NCBI RefSeq assembly: GCF_000238055.2
Contig: NZ_KE148312.1
Coordinates: forward strand, 1,608,501 to 1,672,500
Length of the DNA stretch: 64,000 bases
Direction of reading: 5' to 3'
From: Oribacterium parvum ACB1
Lineage (GTDB): Bacteria > Bacillota > Clostridia > Lachnospirales > Lachnospiraceae
The notes under the pieces were generated by a model, which was given only the letters and a program-made list of their open reading frames with translations, had not been told where the DNA came from and ran no database searches. Positions within the stretch are counted from its first letter, which is position 1; each line of letters starts with the position of its first letter. Shown piece by piece: positions 45,841 to 53,616 of this stretch. The translations under genes and the position numbers were made by a program.

Positions 45841-46173
45841 AGAAATAAAAGGAGACTGTGAAAATCAAAATATATTGCTGAAAATTTATTTATTATTTTG
45901 ATTTTTCACAGCCCCAATGAATCTAATATATAGCTTTTATCAAAAGGGGCTTCCGTAATGTGGAAAGCCTCTTTTTTGGAGTTCATTCGTAGTGGGGATT
46001 GTACTTGTGTTCAATATAATTCTTTGTCCTGCTTTTAAATTGTTAAATTGAATAATAAATTTGTGCTGAGTTGTCGATATATAAGCAAATAAGTTTTTTG
46101 ATTAATAAATAATGGAAGTGGCATTAGTATTAAGGTAAATTATAATGTGAGTAGTACGTGGAGGTGATGTAAT
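45841..46173. other. Gap after metY with a long hairpin
   Basis: CTGTGAAAA-TCAAAATA (45856-45872) and TATTTTGATTTTTCACAG (45894-45910) pair with one bulge. The outer GGCTGTGAA word recalls the GGCTGTAAA of the glyA terminator. No U-run follows on the plus strand. The rest is A/T rich, with the GGAGGTGAT ribosome site of the next gene. Confidence 0.55.
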
Positions 46174-46584
46174 ATGAGCAATACAGTGTCAGAGATGGCT
46201 TTTCATGCACTTGCAAGAGAAAAATTAAATAGATATTTGCGAGGAGAAAAAGAAAAAAATGGATATACAGACGTCCAATCACAAGCAAAATATTGGAATG
46301 GTCCGGAAGATGGGCCGTATGATGTTTATACTGACAAGTGGTTGGATGGGACTAATCGACATGGTGAAGAGGATAAATTGATACCTATTTTCGATGAAGT
46401 GAAAAAAGTGGTTGAAGATTACTATGCAGACATTTACCTCAACCATCAAGCAGGAGAACATTGGTATGATGCACAAAGATTGGGAAAGCAAATTCAAAGT
46501 TTTTATCCTCGTGTTAAAGGGCCGGATAGATTGAATTTCATATACTCGGTCAATGTTTATGAAAAAGAAGTTAGAAAAAAATAA
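46174..46584 (+). CDS. Unknown soluble protein with a -1 slippery end
   Basis: I do not recognise this 136-residue protein. It is acidic and rich in Tyr, Trp and Asp (for example KYWNGPEDGPYDVYTDKWLDG), has no signal or membrane helix, and is more A/T rich than its neighbours, which suggests acquired DNA. GGAGGTGAT at 46159-46167 serves the ATG. It ends AGA AAA AAA TAA: the A7 run is a -1 slip site directly before the stop, and the -1 frame stays open for 40 more codons. The full product may therefore be 176 residues. Confidence 0.6.
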   Translation: MSNTVSEMAFHALAREKLNRYLRGEKEKNGYTDVQSQAKYWNGPEDGPYDVYTDKWLDGTNRHGEEDKLIPIFDEVKKVVEDYYADIYLNHQAGEHWYDAQRLGKQIQSFYPRVKGPDRLNFIYSVNVYEKEVRKK

Positions 46585-46703
46585 GGAATATTATCAGTGA
46601 GACACAGCCGGATTATAGGCCTGGTCTTCCCTATGATCCTACCCATCTAAGAGAAGTGCTTACTAAAGAGCGACAAGAAAAAGGTTTTAGCTTTTCGGTA
46701 TAG
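46575..46703 (+). other. -1 frame extension of the unknown gene
   Basis: From the A_AAA_AAA heptamer at 46575-46581 the -1 frame reads IRNIISETQPDYRPGLPYDP and on through THLREVLTKERQEKGF to TAG at 46701-46703. It has no start codon or ribosome site of its own. Programmed slippage, a one-base deletion from an A8 run, or a sequencing error would each explain it. Confidence 0.5.
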
Positions 46704-46774
46704 AGTCCTTCATAGGTTAAAAGGTATATTTGCTTTATTCATAGAAGCACTAGAAATAAATATTTAAAAGGATC

Positions 46775-46822
46775 AAAAGCAGGGCTTTGCGTGAATTTTC
46801 ATTCCGCATCCCTGCTTTTTTC
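46775..46822 (+). terminator. Terminator before rsmE
   Basis: AAAAGCAGGG (46775-46784) and CCCTGCTTTT (46810-46819), with inner TGCG/CGCA, form a strong stem followed by T6. It ends the transcript of the unknown gene. Confidence 0.88.
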
Positions 46823-46898
46823 TTGTCACTTTGAGAAGAAAGAAGTAAGATAACGAAGAATATTTAGAGAATATTGTTATTTGAAAAAAAGGGAAACT

Positions 46899-47669
46899 AT
46901 GCATCATTTTTTTGTAGATAAAAGGGAAATTATAGGAGAGGAAATTCGGCTTTACGGCGAGAATTTTCACCATTTACAGAAGGTTCTTCGGGGAAAAATC
47001 GGGGAAGAAATTATTATCTCCTCCGGGGAAACTGTCGATTATCACTGTAGGATTCAAGGGTATGGAGAAGACCATGCCGTTCTTTCCGTCTCTTTTTTGG
47101 AGGAAGCGCATGAACTTCGAACGAAAGTCATTCTTTTACAGGCTCTTCCCAAGGGAGAGAAGATGGAGCTTATCATCCAAAAGGCGGTGGAACTGGGTGT
47201 ATCGGAGATGATTCCCTTGGAGAGTGAAAACTGCATTGTACAACTAAAAGGAGATAAGGCGGAGAAGAAAAGACTGCGCTGGCAGGGGATTTCGGAAGCT
47301 GCGGCAAAGCAGTCGAAGCGCTCCGTCATTCCTGCGGTTTCTTCGGTTTCTACATGGAAGGAAGCGTTTTCCTTAGTTAAGAATGCGGAAATAAAACTGA
47401 TACCTTATGAAAATGCAAAGGGAGTCGGCTTTACGAAGGAAGAACTTCTACGGGTAGAAGAACTGGGGCAAAAGTCGGGTGGTACGATTGCTCTTTGCAT
47501 CGGACCGGAGGGCGGATTTTCCAAAGAAGAGGTGGAAGAGGCGAAAAAAGAAGGATTTCTTCCCATTAGCCTCGGAAAGAGAATTCTACGTACGGAAACG
47601 GCGGCAATAACGACTTTAAGTCTGATTATGATGCACCTAGAGTTTGGCGAAAACAGAGCAAAAGAGTAG
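46899..47669 (+). CDS. rsmE: 16S rRNA m3U1498 methyltransferase
   Basis: RsmE methylates U1498 of 16S rRNA with SAM. The 256-residue protein has the N-terminal PUA-like part (LRGKIGEEIIISSG) and the SPOUT knot motifs QKAVELGVSEMIPL, IGPEGGFSKEEVE and LGKRILRTETAA. The ATG at 46899 begins MHHFFVD as in the family; a TTG 18 bases earlier lacks a site. It often sits beside prmA; here a cysteine desulfurase gene lies between them. Confidence 0.93.
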   Translation: MHHFFVDKREIIGEEIRLYGENFHHLQKVLRGKIGEEIIISSGETVDYHCRIQGYGEDHAVLSVSFLEEAHELRTKVILLQALPKGEKMELIIQKAVELGVSEMIPLESENCIVQLKGDKAEKKRLRWQGISEAAAKQSKRSVIPAVSSVSTWKEAFSLVKNAEIKLIPYENAKGVGFTKEELLRVEELGQKSGGTIALCIGPEGGFSKEEVEEAKKEGFLPISLGKRILRTETAAITTLSLIMMHLEFGENRAKE

Positions 47670-47771
47670 AAAGAAAAGCAAGCCAAGTAAAAAATGATGA
47701 ATGAAAATGATCAAAACGGGTTGCGATTCGAAAAAAAACAGGGATTATTTTGGAATTAGTAAGGAGGCAAA

Positions 47772-48929
47772 ATGAGAAGCATTTATTTGGACAACTCGGC
47801 ATCAACAAAGGTGTATCCCGATGTTGCGGAACTGATGTGTAAGACTATGCTTGCAGATTACGGAAATCCGTCCGCGAAGCATATCATGGGTGTAGAGGCG
47901 GAGAAGTATTACAGGGAAAGCAGGGAAGAGATTGCGGAGACCTTAAAGGTGAAGGCAAAGGAAATCCTCTTTACATCGGGCGGTACGGAGTCCGACAATA
48001 TGGCGCTTATCGGGGGCTGCTTTGCAAAAATGAGACAAGGAAAGCACATCATCAGCTCTGCGATTGAGCACCCTGCTATTTATAAGGCTTTGGAATTTTT
48101 GGAGAGCCACGGCTTTGAAATCAGTATTTTACCGGTGGATGAGAAGGGGCACATCTCCCTTAACGAACTGGAAAAAACGATCCGTGACGATACCGTTATG
48201 GTAAGCATCATGACCGTGAACAATGAGATGGGAGCGGTAGAGGACATTCACGCGATTGGAGAGCTGATTAAGAAAAAGAATCCGAACTGTCTTTTCCATA
48301 CCGATGCCATACAGGCCTATGGGAAAATGATTCTTCATCCGAAGAAGGATTTTGTGGACTTGCTTTCTGTGAGCGGACATAAGCTGCACGGTCCGAAGGG
48401 AATCGGCTTCCTTTTTATTGATGAAAAGGTAAAAATAAACCCGATTCTTTTTGGCGGTGGACAGCAGGGAGGACTTCGCTCCGGCACTTTAAATATTCCG
48501 GGAATTGCCGGCATGGGACTCGCTGCAAAGATGGTGTATCAGGATTTTCCGAAAAAGATAGAGAAGCTTTATGAACTAAAGGACTATTTTATTGAGGAAC
48601 TGGAGAAGCTTCCGGAGGTGAAGGTCAATTCCGAAAAGGGAAAGGCTTCCGCTCCGCAGATCGTTTCCGCATCCTTCTATGGCATAAAATCGGAAGTTCT
48701 GCTTCATGCTTTGGAAGAAAAGGGGATTTATGTCAGCAGCGGTTCAGCCTGCTCTTCCAACCACCCGGGCATTTCCGGAACCTTGAAAGCAATCGGCCTT
48801 ACGGACAAGGAACTGGACTCTACCCTCCGTTTTTCCTTCTCCTTCCTTACGGAGAAATATGAGCTTACGGATACAATTGATGCCTTAAAAGAACTGCTTC
48901 CTATGTTACGGAAGTTTTATAAGGCATAA
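47772..48929 (+). CDS. Cysteine desulfurase (NifS/IscS family)
   Basis: The enzyme takes sulfur from cysteine for Fe-S clusters or tRNA thiolation. The 385 residues have the PLP lysine in LLSVSGHKLHGPKG (about residue 205) and the catalytic Cys in SSGSACSSNH (about 326), followed by a segment typical of the group. AAGGAGG lies six bases before the ATG. thiI, which needs such an enzyme as sulfur donor, lies 3 kb downstream; a working pair is likely but inferred. Confidence 0.92.
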   Translation: MRSIYLDNSASTKVYPDVAELMCKTMLADYGNPSAKHIMGVEAEKYYRESREEIAETLKVKAKEILFTSGGTESDNMALIGGCFAKMRQGKHIISSAIEHPAIYKALEFLESHGFEISILPVDEKGHISLNELEKTIRDDTVMVSIMTVNNEMGAVEDIHAIGELIKKKNPNCLFHTDAIQAYGKMILHPKKDFVDLLSVSGHKLHGPKGIGFLFIDEKVKINPILFGGGQQGGLRSGTLNIPGIAGMGLAAKMVYQDFPKKIEKLYELKDYFIEELEKLPEVKVNSEKGKASAPQIVSASFYGIKSEVLLHALEEKGIYVSSGSACSSNHPGISGTLKAIGLTDKELDSTLRFSFSFLTEKYELTDTIDALKELLPMLRKFYKA

Positions 48930-49029
48930 GGGGGTCAAAGAAAGGAAGAACGGTTCAGATATGCTGCTTTTCTTCCTTTACGTAAAGTGTTTTATTTATG
49001 AACGATATGGAATAGTGCATAAACGATGA

Positions 49030-49090
49030 TAAAAAAACAGCTAAAGGATTCTGCGTTAGCATATTACTTGCTAAGCAGAGTCCTTTTCGT
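49030..49090 (+). terminator. Terminator after the cysteine desulfurase
   Basis: AAAGGATTCTGCGTTAGCA pairs with TGCTAAGCAGAGTCCTTTT, 19 bases with few mismatches, and ends in a T-rich run. It separates the desulfurase from prmA. Confidence 0.82.
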
Positions 49091-49106
49091 ATATAGTACA
49101 GAAGAT

Positions 49107-49190
49107 TAAAATAAAAAAACAAAGAAGATAAAAAAACAAAGAAGATAAAAAACGAAAAACAAAGAAGATAAAAAATAAAAAAATAAAATA
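49107..49190. repeat. A-rich tandem repeats before prmA
   Basis: The unit AAAAAAACAAAGAAGATA occurs about three times, followed by a degenerate A/T tail. The stretch has no gene and lies between the desulfurase terminator and the prmA ribosome site. Confidence 0.65.
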
Positions 49191-49265
49191 AATGACAGAG
49201 GTAAAAGGAACAACAGAGAAGAAACGACAAAGATAAACCGTGCAAGGATAGAAAAGGAGTTGGAA

Positions 49266-50339
49266 ATGATTTGGAGAAAAATATCAGTCAAAACAAAGGA
49301 AGAAGCCGTGGAGATTTTGGCGGCTTATTTATTTGACCGTTGGGAAATTGAGGGCGTAGAAATAGAGGACGGTAAAGGACTTACGGAGGAGGAAGCAAAG
49401 CAAATCTTTGCAGATATTCTTCCCGCGGAAAATGCCGGGAACGGAGAGGCAAGCTTGTCTTTTTATCTCGAAATTTTACCGGAAGAAGAGAAAAAAGCGA
49501 GAAAAGCTCTTGTGGAAAAGGAGTTCTTGGATGAAACTGTGGACCACTCTTACACTTTAAACAGCAGTAACATTTTTACGGAAGAAGAATGCCGGGAGAT
49601 TCTTTCCGATTTGAAGAGAGAGCTTAGTGAAATGGCGGAGTACACGGAAATCGGGAAGGGAGAGATCTCCGTTTCCGAGACGGAAGACAAGGACTGGATG
49701 AATGCCTGGAAGGATTTCTTTCACAGCTTCCGCGTGGGGAAGATTCTCATTAAGCCAAGCTGGGAAGAGGAAGAGCCGAAGGAGGGAGAATTTGCAATTT
49801 CTCTGGATCCCGGAACAAGCTTTGGAACGGGACAGCATGAAACGACGAAGCTCTGTCTTCTTTCTTTGGAAAAATATTTGAAAGAGGGAGACCGCGTTCT
49901 GGACTTAGGCACAGGCTCCGGAATTCTCGGCATTGCCGCTTTAAAAATGGGAGCAAAAGAGGTTCAGGCAACAGACTTAGACCCGATTACCAAGGAAGCT
50001 GTAGCAGGCAATCTTAAAGAAAATGGAATTGCAGAAAAAGACTTTCAACTCTTCATTGAAAATATCTTAGGAGAAGAGGATAGTGCGAAAAGCCTTAAGG
50101 CTGCTTTTCAGAAAGAGCCCTTCGAAGTTGTTTGTGCCAATATTCTGGCCCCCGTAATTGTTTCCTTAACTCCGCTTGTCCCTTCTTTCCTAAAAAAGGA
50201 CGGTATCTTTATCTCCTCCGGAATCATCCGTGATAAGGCAGAGGAAGTACGGAAGGCATTGGAATCGGAGGAAAGTCTGGAAATCCTCGAAGAGTGTGTA
50301 GAGGGCGAGTGGCATGCCTTCACCGCGAGGAAGAAATAA
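49266..50339 (+). CDS. prmA: Ribosomal protein L11 methyltransferase
   Basis: PrmA methylates ribosomal protein L11 with SAM. The 357-residue protein has the early SLDPGTSFGTGQHETT (about 178-193), the SAM loop VLDLGTGSGILGIAALKMGA (about 213-232) and VCANILAPV, all family marks. ATG 49266 has AAGGAG six bases upstream; a TTG two codons earlier is less fit. It is somewhat longer than the usual 310, by additional acidic residues in the N-terminal third. Confidence 0.92.
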   Translation: MIWRKISVKTKEEAVEILAAYLFDRWEIEGVEIEDGKGLTEEEAKQIFADILPAENAGNGEASLSFYLEILPEEEKKARKALVEKEFLDETVDHSYTLNSSNIFTEEECREILSDLKRELSEMAEYTEIGKGEISVSETEDKDWMNAWKDFFHSFRVGKILIKPSWEEEEPKEGEFAISLDPGTSFGTGQHETTKLCLLSLEKYLKEGDRVLDLGTGSGILGIAALKMGAKEVQATDLDPITKEAVAGNLKENGIAEKDFQLFIENILGEEDSAKSLKAAFQKEPFEVVCANILAPVIVSLTPLVPSFLKKDGIFISSGIIRDKAEEVRKALESEESLEILEECVEGEWHAFTARKK

Positions 50340-50366
50340 AAAAGGGAGAGAAAGACATAACATGTA

Positions 50367-51644
50367 TTAGACTCCCAGTGCAGTTAACGGCACAACGAAA
50401 ACTCCATCCTCTCTTTGATAAGCGGCATTGGAAAGACCGCAAATCACAGAGAGGCTTTTGGGTGCTTTTCCATTTTTTTCCTCCAAGATTTTCTGTTTTA
50501 TTTTCAACAGATTTTTGGCGGCATCTTCAATTTGATTGGCTCCCAGCTTGATTTCTATCCCACACCATTCCCCATCAGGCAGAACAATTACCGCATCCAT
50601 TTCTTGATTATGATAATCCTGATAATGGTATAAAGAGGCACCAAATGCTTCTGCATATATTTTTAGATCTCTTTCGCATAAAGCTTCAAACAAAAATCCT
50701 AAGGTATTCAAATCTCTCATCAAGATTTCAGGAGTGGCATTCAAAAGAGCACAGGCTAAGGAAGGGTCGGAGAGATGTCTTTTTTCTGCTTGTTTTACTC
50801 GAACAGTAGAACGCAGTTGCGTACCGTAAGGCTTTTGATTGTCTGTAAGGAATAGTCTGTTTAAGACATCTAAATAGCTTGCGACCGTCTCCACCACAAT
50901 ATCCTCATGATCAATCTCTTTCATATCTTCTTTTAATCTTTTATTTGTGACGGTAGTGGATTCATTTCGCGCAAGGGAACGAAGCAAGAGTTCCATTTTG
51001 TGACGGTCTCTTTTTATGCCATCTATACGTTCTATATCATCAGACAGTATCGCAGAAATATATTCCTTTGGAAGTAGAGCAGCTTCTTCGATAGGAAGTT
51101 CCAGGCTGCTCGGCCATCCGCCTCGAACAATATAACCAATAAGATCGGTAAGTGCTACTTCTCCGGTGAGCTGAGTTTTAAGAATTCCGTTGCATAGATC
51201 CTTTAAAGACACTTTTCCACTGGATTTTCCCGCTTCGAATAATGACATTGGGCGCATTCGAAGACGCGCAATTCTTCCTGCTCCGCTGTGAAGAATTCCT
51301 TTGTGATGTGGAGTTGCGGATCCTGTTAAGATAAATCTCCCTTTCTCCTTAGAAGAATCTACCGCAAAGCGAACAGCGTCCCATAGAGCGGGTACCTCCT
51401 GCCATTCGTCTAACAGGCGAGGAGAATCTCCATCTAAAACCAAAGAAGGATCTATCTGTGCAAGATTTCTATTCTGAAAATTCCCCCTTGGATCTGCCAA
51501 ATAATACTCGCTTTTACTATGATAGGCAGAAGTCCAGGTTTTTCCGCACCACTTTGGACCTTCAATGCATACAGCACCGAAGGTCTTTAAGTATTTTTCA
51601 ACAGAAGCATCGATGATTCTCGGCTTATATAACTCTCTGTCCAT
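50367..51644 (-). CDS. AAA-type ATPase with DUF4143 domain
   Basis: The 425-residue protein has Walker A GPKWCGKTW (about 29-37), Walker B RLLDEWQEVP and the sensor LTGSATP, then a C-terminal DUF4143 region with a PD-(D/E)XK-like WCGIEIKLG core. These proteins are common, often repeated accessory ATPases of unknown role. It converges on prmA. Its promoter is exceptionally clear (TTTACA, 17 bases, TATAAT) and overlaid by a five-copy 23-bp repeat array. The array and scattered family distribution hint at a self-regulated or mobile gene; that is inference. Confidence 0.88.
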   Translation of the reverse strand: MDRELYKPRIIDASVEKYLKTFGAVCIEGPKWCGKTWTSAYHSKSEYYLADPRGNFQNRNLAQIDPSLVLDGDSPRLLDEWQEVPALWDAVRFAVDSSKEKGRFILTGSATPHHKGILHSGAGRIARLRMRPMSLFEAGKSSGKVSLKDLCNGILKTQLTGEVALTDLIGYIVRGGWPSSLELPIEEAALLPKEYISAILSDDIERIDGIKRDRHKMELLLRSLARNESTTVTNKRLKEDMKEIDHEDIVVETVASYLDVLNRLFLTDNQKPYGTQLRSTVRVKQAEKRHLSDPSLACALLNATPEILMRDLNTLGFLFEALCERDLKIYAEAFGASLYHYQDYHNQEMDAVIVLPDGEWCGIEIKLGANQIEDAAKNLLKIKQKILEEKNGKAPKSLSVICGLSNAAYQREDGVFVVPLTALGV

Positions 51645-51673
51645 TTACTATCCTCTCAAGATTTTATTTAGAT

Positions 51674-51702
51674 ATTATAGTACAGTTCGAGAGATTTGTA
51701 AA
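51674..51702 (-). promoter_or_regulatory. Promoter of the DUF4143 ATPase gene
   Basis: On the minus strand TTTACA (51702-51697) and TATAAT (51679-51674) are 17 bases apart, a near-consensus vegetative promoter 30 bases before the ATG. The spacer is one copy of the 23-bp repeat. Confidence 0.82.
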
Positions 51703-51788
51703 TTTCAACTCGAGAGATTCATAAGTTTCAACTCGAGAGATTTTAATATTTCAACTCGATAGATTAACGAATTTCAAGTCCGGAGATT
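51680..51788. repeat. Five-copy 23-bp direct repeat array over a promoter
   Basis: Units start at 51680, 51703, 51726, 51749 and 51772, exactly 23 bases apart. The shared core is TTTCAACTCGAGAGATT, with mismatches in the first and last units. The spacing puts all cores on one helix face. The first unit lies between the -35 and -10 boxes of the ATPase promoter; the last reaches the thiI stop codon. It is an operator-like array. Confidence 0.85.
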
Positions 51789-51789
51789 T

Positions 51790-52992
51790 TTATGCATTCT
51801 TCTCTTTCCGAATCAGAATCGACTCCACCTCATTGATTGCCTTTTCCACCATGGCGTCAATTTCCGGGAAGAGTCTTTCTTCGGACTTTCTGATTTTTTC
51901 CACGATGGGCTTTGTTACGGGGTGTTTAGCCACAAAGATAGTACAGCAGTCCTCATAGGGCTCAATGGAAGTCTCATAGGTGCCGATTTGTTCCGCAACA
52001 TCCACGATTTCCTGCTTGTCAAAGGCAATCAAGGGGCGGTAAACCGGAAGGGTGCAGACTTCGTTTGTGCAGACAAGGCTCTGTAAGGTCTGAGAAGCCA
52101 CCTGGCCGATGGACTCTCCGGTAATTAAGCCGATACATTTATTTTTATAGGCTAAGGCTTCAGCAATCCGCATCATATAGCGGCGCATGATAATTGTCAG
52201 CTCATCGTGCGGACAGCGGTCATAGATGGCGAGCTGAATTTCTGTGAAGTTTACGACATGCAGCATAATGGGGCCGGTGTATCCTGCAAGCTGTCTGGCA
52301 AGATCCATGACCTTGATCTTTGCTCTTTCGCTGGTATAGGGCGGTGCATGGAAGTAGGTCGCGTCAATGAGAGCTCCTCTTTTTGCAACCTTAAAGCCGG
52401 CAACCGGAGAATCGATTCCGCCGGAAAGAAGGAGCATGGCTTTTCCGTTTGTGCCAAGAGGCATACCGAAAAGCCCCGGAATGATTTTTCCGTAAATATT
52501 GATGAACTGTCTGATTTCTATGCGAAGTTTTACATCGGGATTATGGACATCCACTCGAGCATTCGGGAAGTTCTCCAAAATGCTGTGTCCAAGTTCCATT
52601 TCAATCTCCGGAGAAGTCATTGGATAGGACTTCTCCGCGCGTCTGGACTCGACCTTAAAGCTTACGGGACTATCCCTGTAAGCGGCGCGGAAGTAGGAGA
52701 GTACAGCCTTTTCCAGATCGGCATATTCTGCGGAATAGGGAATCTGCACCATAGGGGCAATGCCGGCGATGCCGAAAACATGTAAAAGGGCATCGATACA
52801 CTCTTCATAGTCATAAGTCTCCGACTTTACATGCACATAGATTCTACCGCGTTCCCTGGCTACATAATAGTCTCCCGTAGCGCGCTGTAACTTCATGCGG
52901 ATGTCTTTTGCGAGGGCGTCCTCAAAGACATAGCGGTTTTTTCCTTTTGTGCCGATTTCAGCGTATTTGATTAAAAATGCTTGATAGTCCAT
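51790..52992 (-). CDS. thiI: tRNA 4-thiouridine synthase (sulfurtransferase) ThiI
   Basis: ThiI adds sulfur to U8 of tRNA. The 400-residue protein has a THUMP region (about 60-165) and the ATP loop LLSGGIDSPVAGF (about 183-195). It lacks the C-terminal rhodanese domain of the E. coli form, as is usual in Firmicutes, where a partner cysteine desulfurase gives the sulfur; one lies at 47.8 kb. AAGGAGC serves the ATG. Confidence 0.94.
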   Translation of the reverse strand: MDYQAFLIKYAEIGTKGKNRYVFEDALAKDIRMKLQRATGDYYVARERGRIYVHVKSETYDYEECIDALLHVFGIAGIAPMVQIPYSAEYADLEKAVLSYFRAAYRDSPVSFKVESRRAEKSYPMTSPEIEMELGHSILENFPNARVDVHNPDVKLRIEIRQFINIYGKIIPGLFGMPLGTNGKAMLLLSGGIDSPVAGFKVAKRGALIDATYFHAPPYTSERAKIKVMDLARQLAGYTGPIMLHVVNFTEIQLAIYDRCPHDELTIIMRRYMMRIAEALAYKNKCIGLITGESIGQVASQTLQSLVCTNEVCTLPVYRPLIAFDKQEIVDVAEQIGTYETSIEPYEDCCTIFVAKHPVTKPIVEKIRKSEERLFPEIDAMVEKAINEVESILIRKEKNA

Positions 52993-53061
52993 ACTGCTCC
53001 TTTTTTACTACTTTACAAAATAAGATAATTTACTCTTATGCATAATGCCCGATAAACGAGC

Positions 53062-53160
53062 CATCGTTCTCCTGCATATACTAATATACTAATCCATAAA
53101 TTACTTATCGTTCTCCTGCATATACCATTCCATAACTTATTTATCGTTCTCTATATATAA
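53062..53160. repeat. Direct repeats upstream of thiI
   Basis: ATCGTTCTCCTGCATATA occurs at about 53063 and 53107, with a shorter copy (ATCGTTCTC) at about 53143. The spacers repeat CATAAATTACTT-like words. The period is irregular (about 44 and 36). The array lies in the thiI promoter region. Confidence 0.65.
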
Positions 53161-53174
53161 TATCTATTGCAAAA

Positions 53175-53204
53175 AATAAAGTGCATGAATCCATGCACTT
53201 TTTA
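53175..53204 (-). terminator. Terminator after the HPr-like gene
   Basis: AAAGTGCATG (53178-53187) and CATGCACTTT (53192-53201) form a perfect 10-bp stem with a four-base loop. On the minus strand it runs into TTTATTTTTT. Confidence 0.85.
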
Positions 53205-53247
53205 AAAACCTTGTAAGGCTTCCGTCTTTCCGTTAAGATACAGGAAG

Positions 53248-53490
53248 TTATGCTTCTATGATATAGGGCTTCAGCGTATTTACGATTTCATCCAGCTTAT
53301 CTTCATCCGCATGAATGTTTAAATCGATGGGCTTGGATAAATCCAGAGAGAAGATACCCATAATAGACTTAGCGTCAATAACATAACGACCGGAAACAAG
53401 ATCAAAATCCACATCCGTGAAACGAACCAAGTCGTTTACGAAGGACTTTACTTTATCAATTGAGTTCAGGGAAATGCGAACAGTTTTCAT
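53248..53490 (-). CDS. HPr-like protein without the phosphotransfer histidine
   Basis: The 80-residue protein has the HPr fold and the AKSIMGIFSLD stretch that contains the regulatory Ser (residue 42, equal to Ser46 of HPr). The site of His15 is replaced by IDKVKS, so it cannot take part in sugar phosphotransfer. That is the state of Crh-like proteins, which act in carbon control when the Ser is phosphorylated. AAGGAGG lies six bases before ATG 53490; a longer in-frame start has no site. Confidence 0.78.
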   Translation of the reverse strand: MKTVRISLNSIDKVKSFVNDLVRFTDVDFDLVSGRYVIDAKSIMGIFSLDLSKPIDLNIHADEDKLDEIVNTLKPYIIEA

Positions 53491-53555
53491 TAGATAATCC
53501 TCCTTTTGCAATGATGATTTTATTGTAGTGAGGAAGCATTTCAAAGTCAAGTAAA

Positions 53556-53616
53556 GATAAGGGAGAAAGCCAAATAGATAAGAGAGAAAGCCAAATAGAT
53601 AAGGGAGAAAGATAAG
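53556..53616. repeat. 21-bp tandem repeat carrying the mtaB ribosome site
   Basis: GATAAGGGAGAAAGCCAAATA occurs with exact 21-base period at 53556, 53577 and 53598; the last copy is cut by the mtaB start and supplies its GGGAG site. Each copy thus holds a potential ribosome site, but only the last has an ATG. Confidence 0.75.

Noticed and set aside
48955-49291. Reverse-strand frames rich in Phe and Leu before prmA
   Set aside because: They arise from the A-rich tandem repeats; hydrophobic composition is an artefact and starts lack ribosome sites.
51680-51788. CRISPR-like array
   Set aside because: Repeats are 23 bases with almost no spacer, degenerate at both ends, and no cas gene is near; it is a direct-repeat operator array.
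53062-53160. CRISPR-like repeats before thiI
   Set aside because: Only two full copies with A/T-rich, mutually similar spacers and uneven period.
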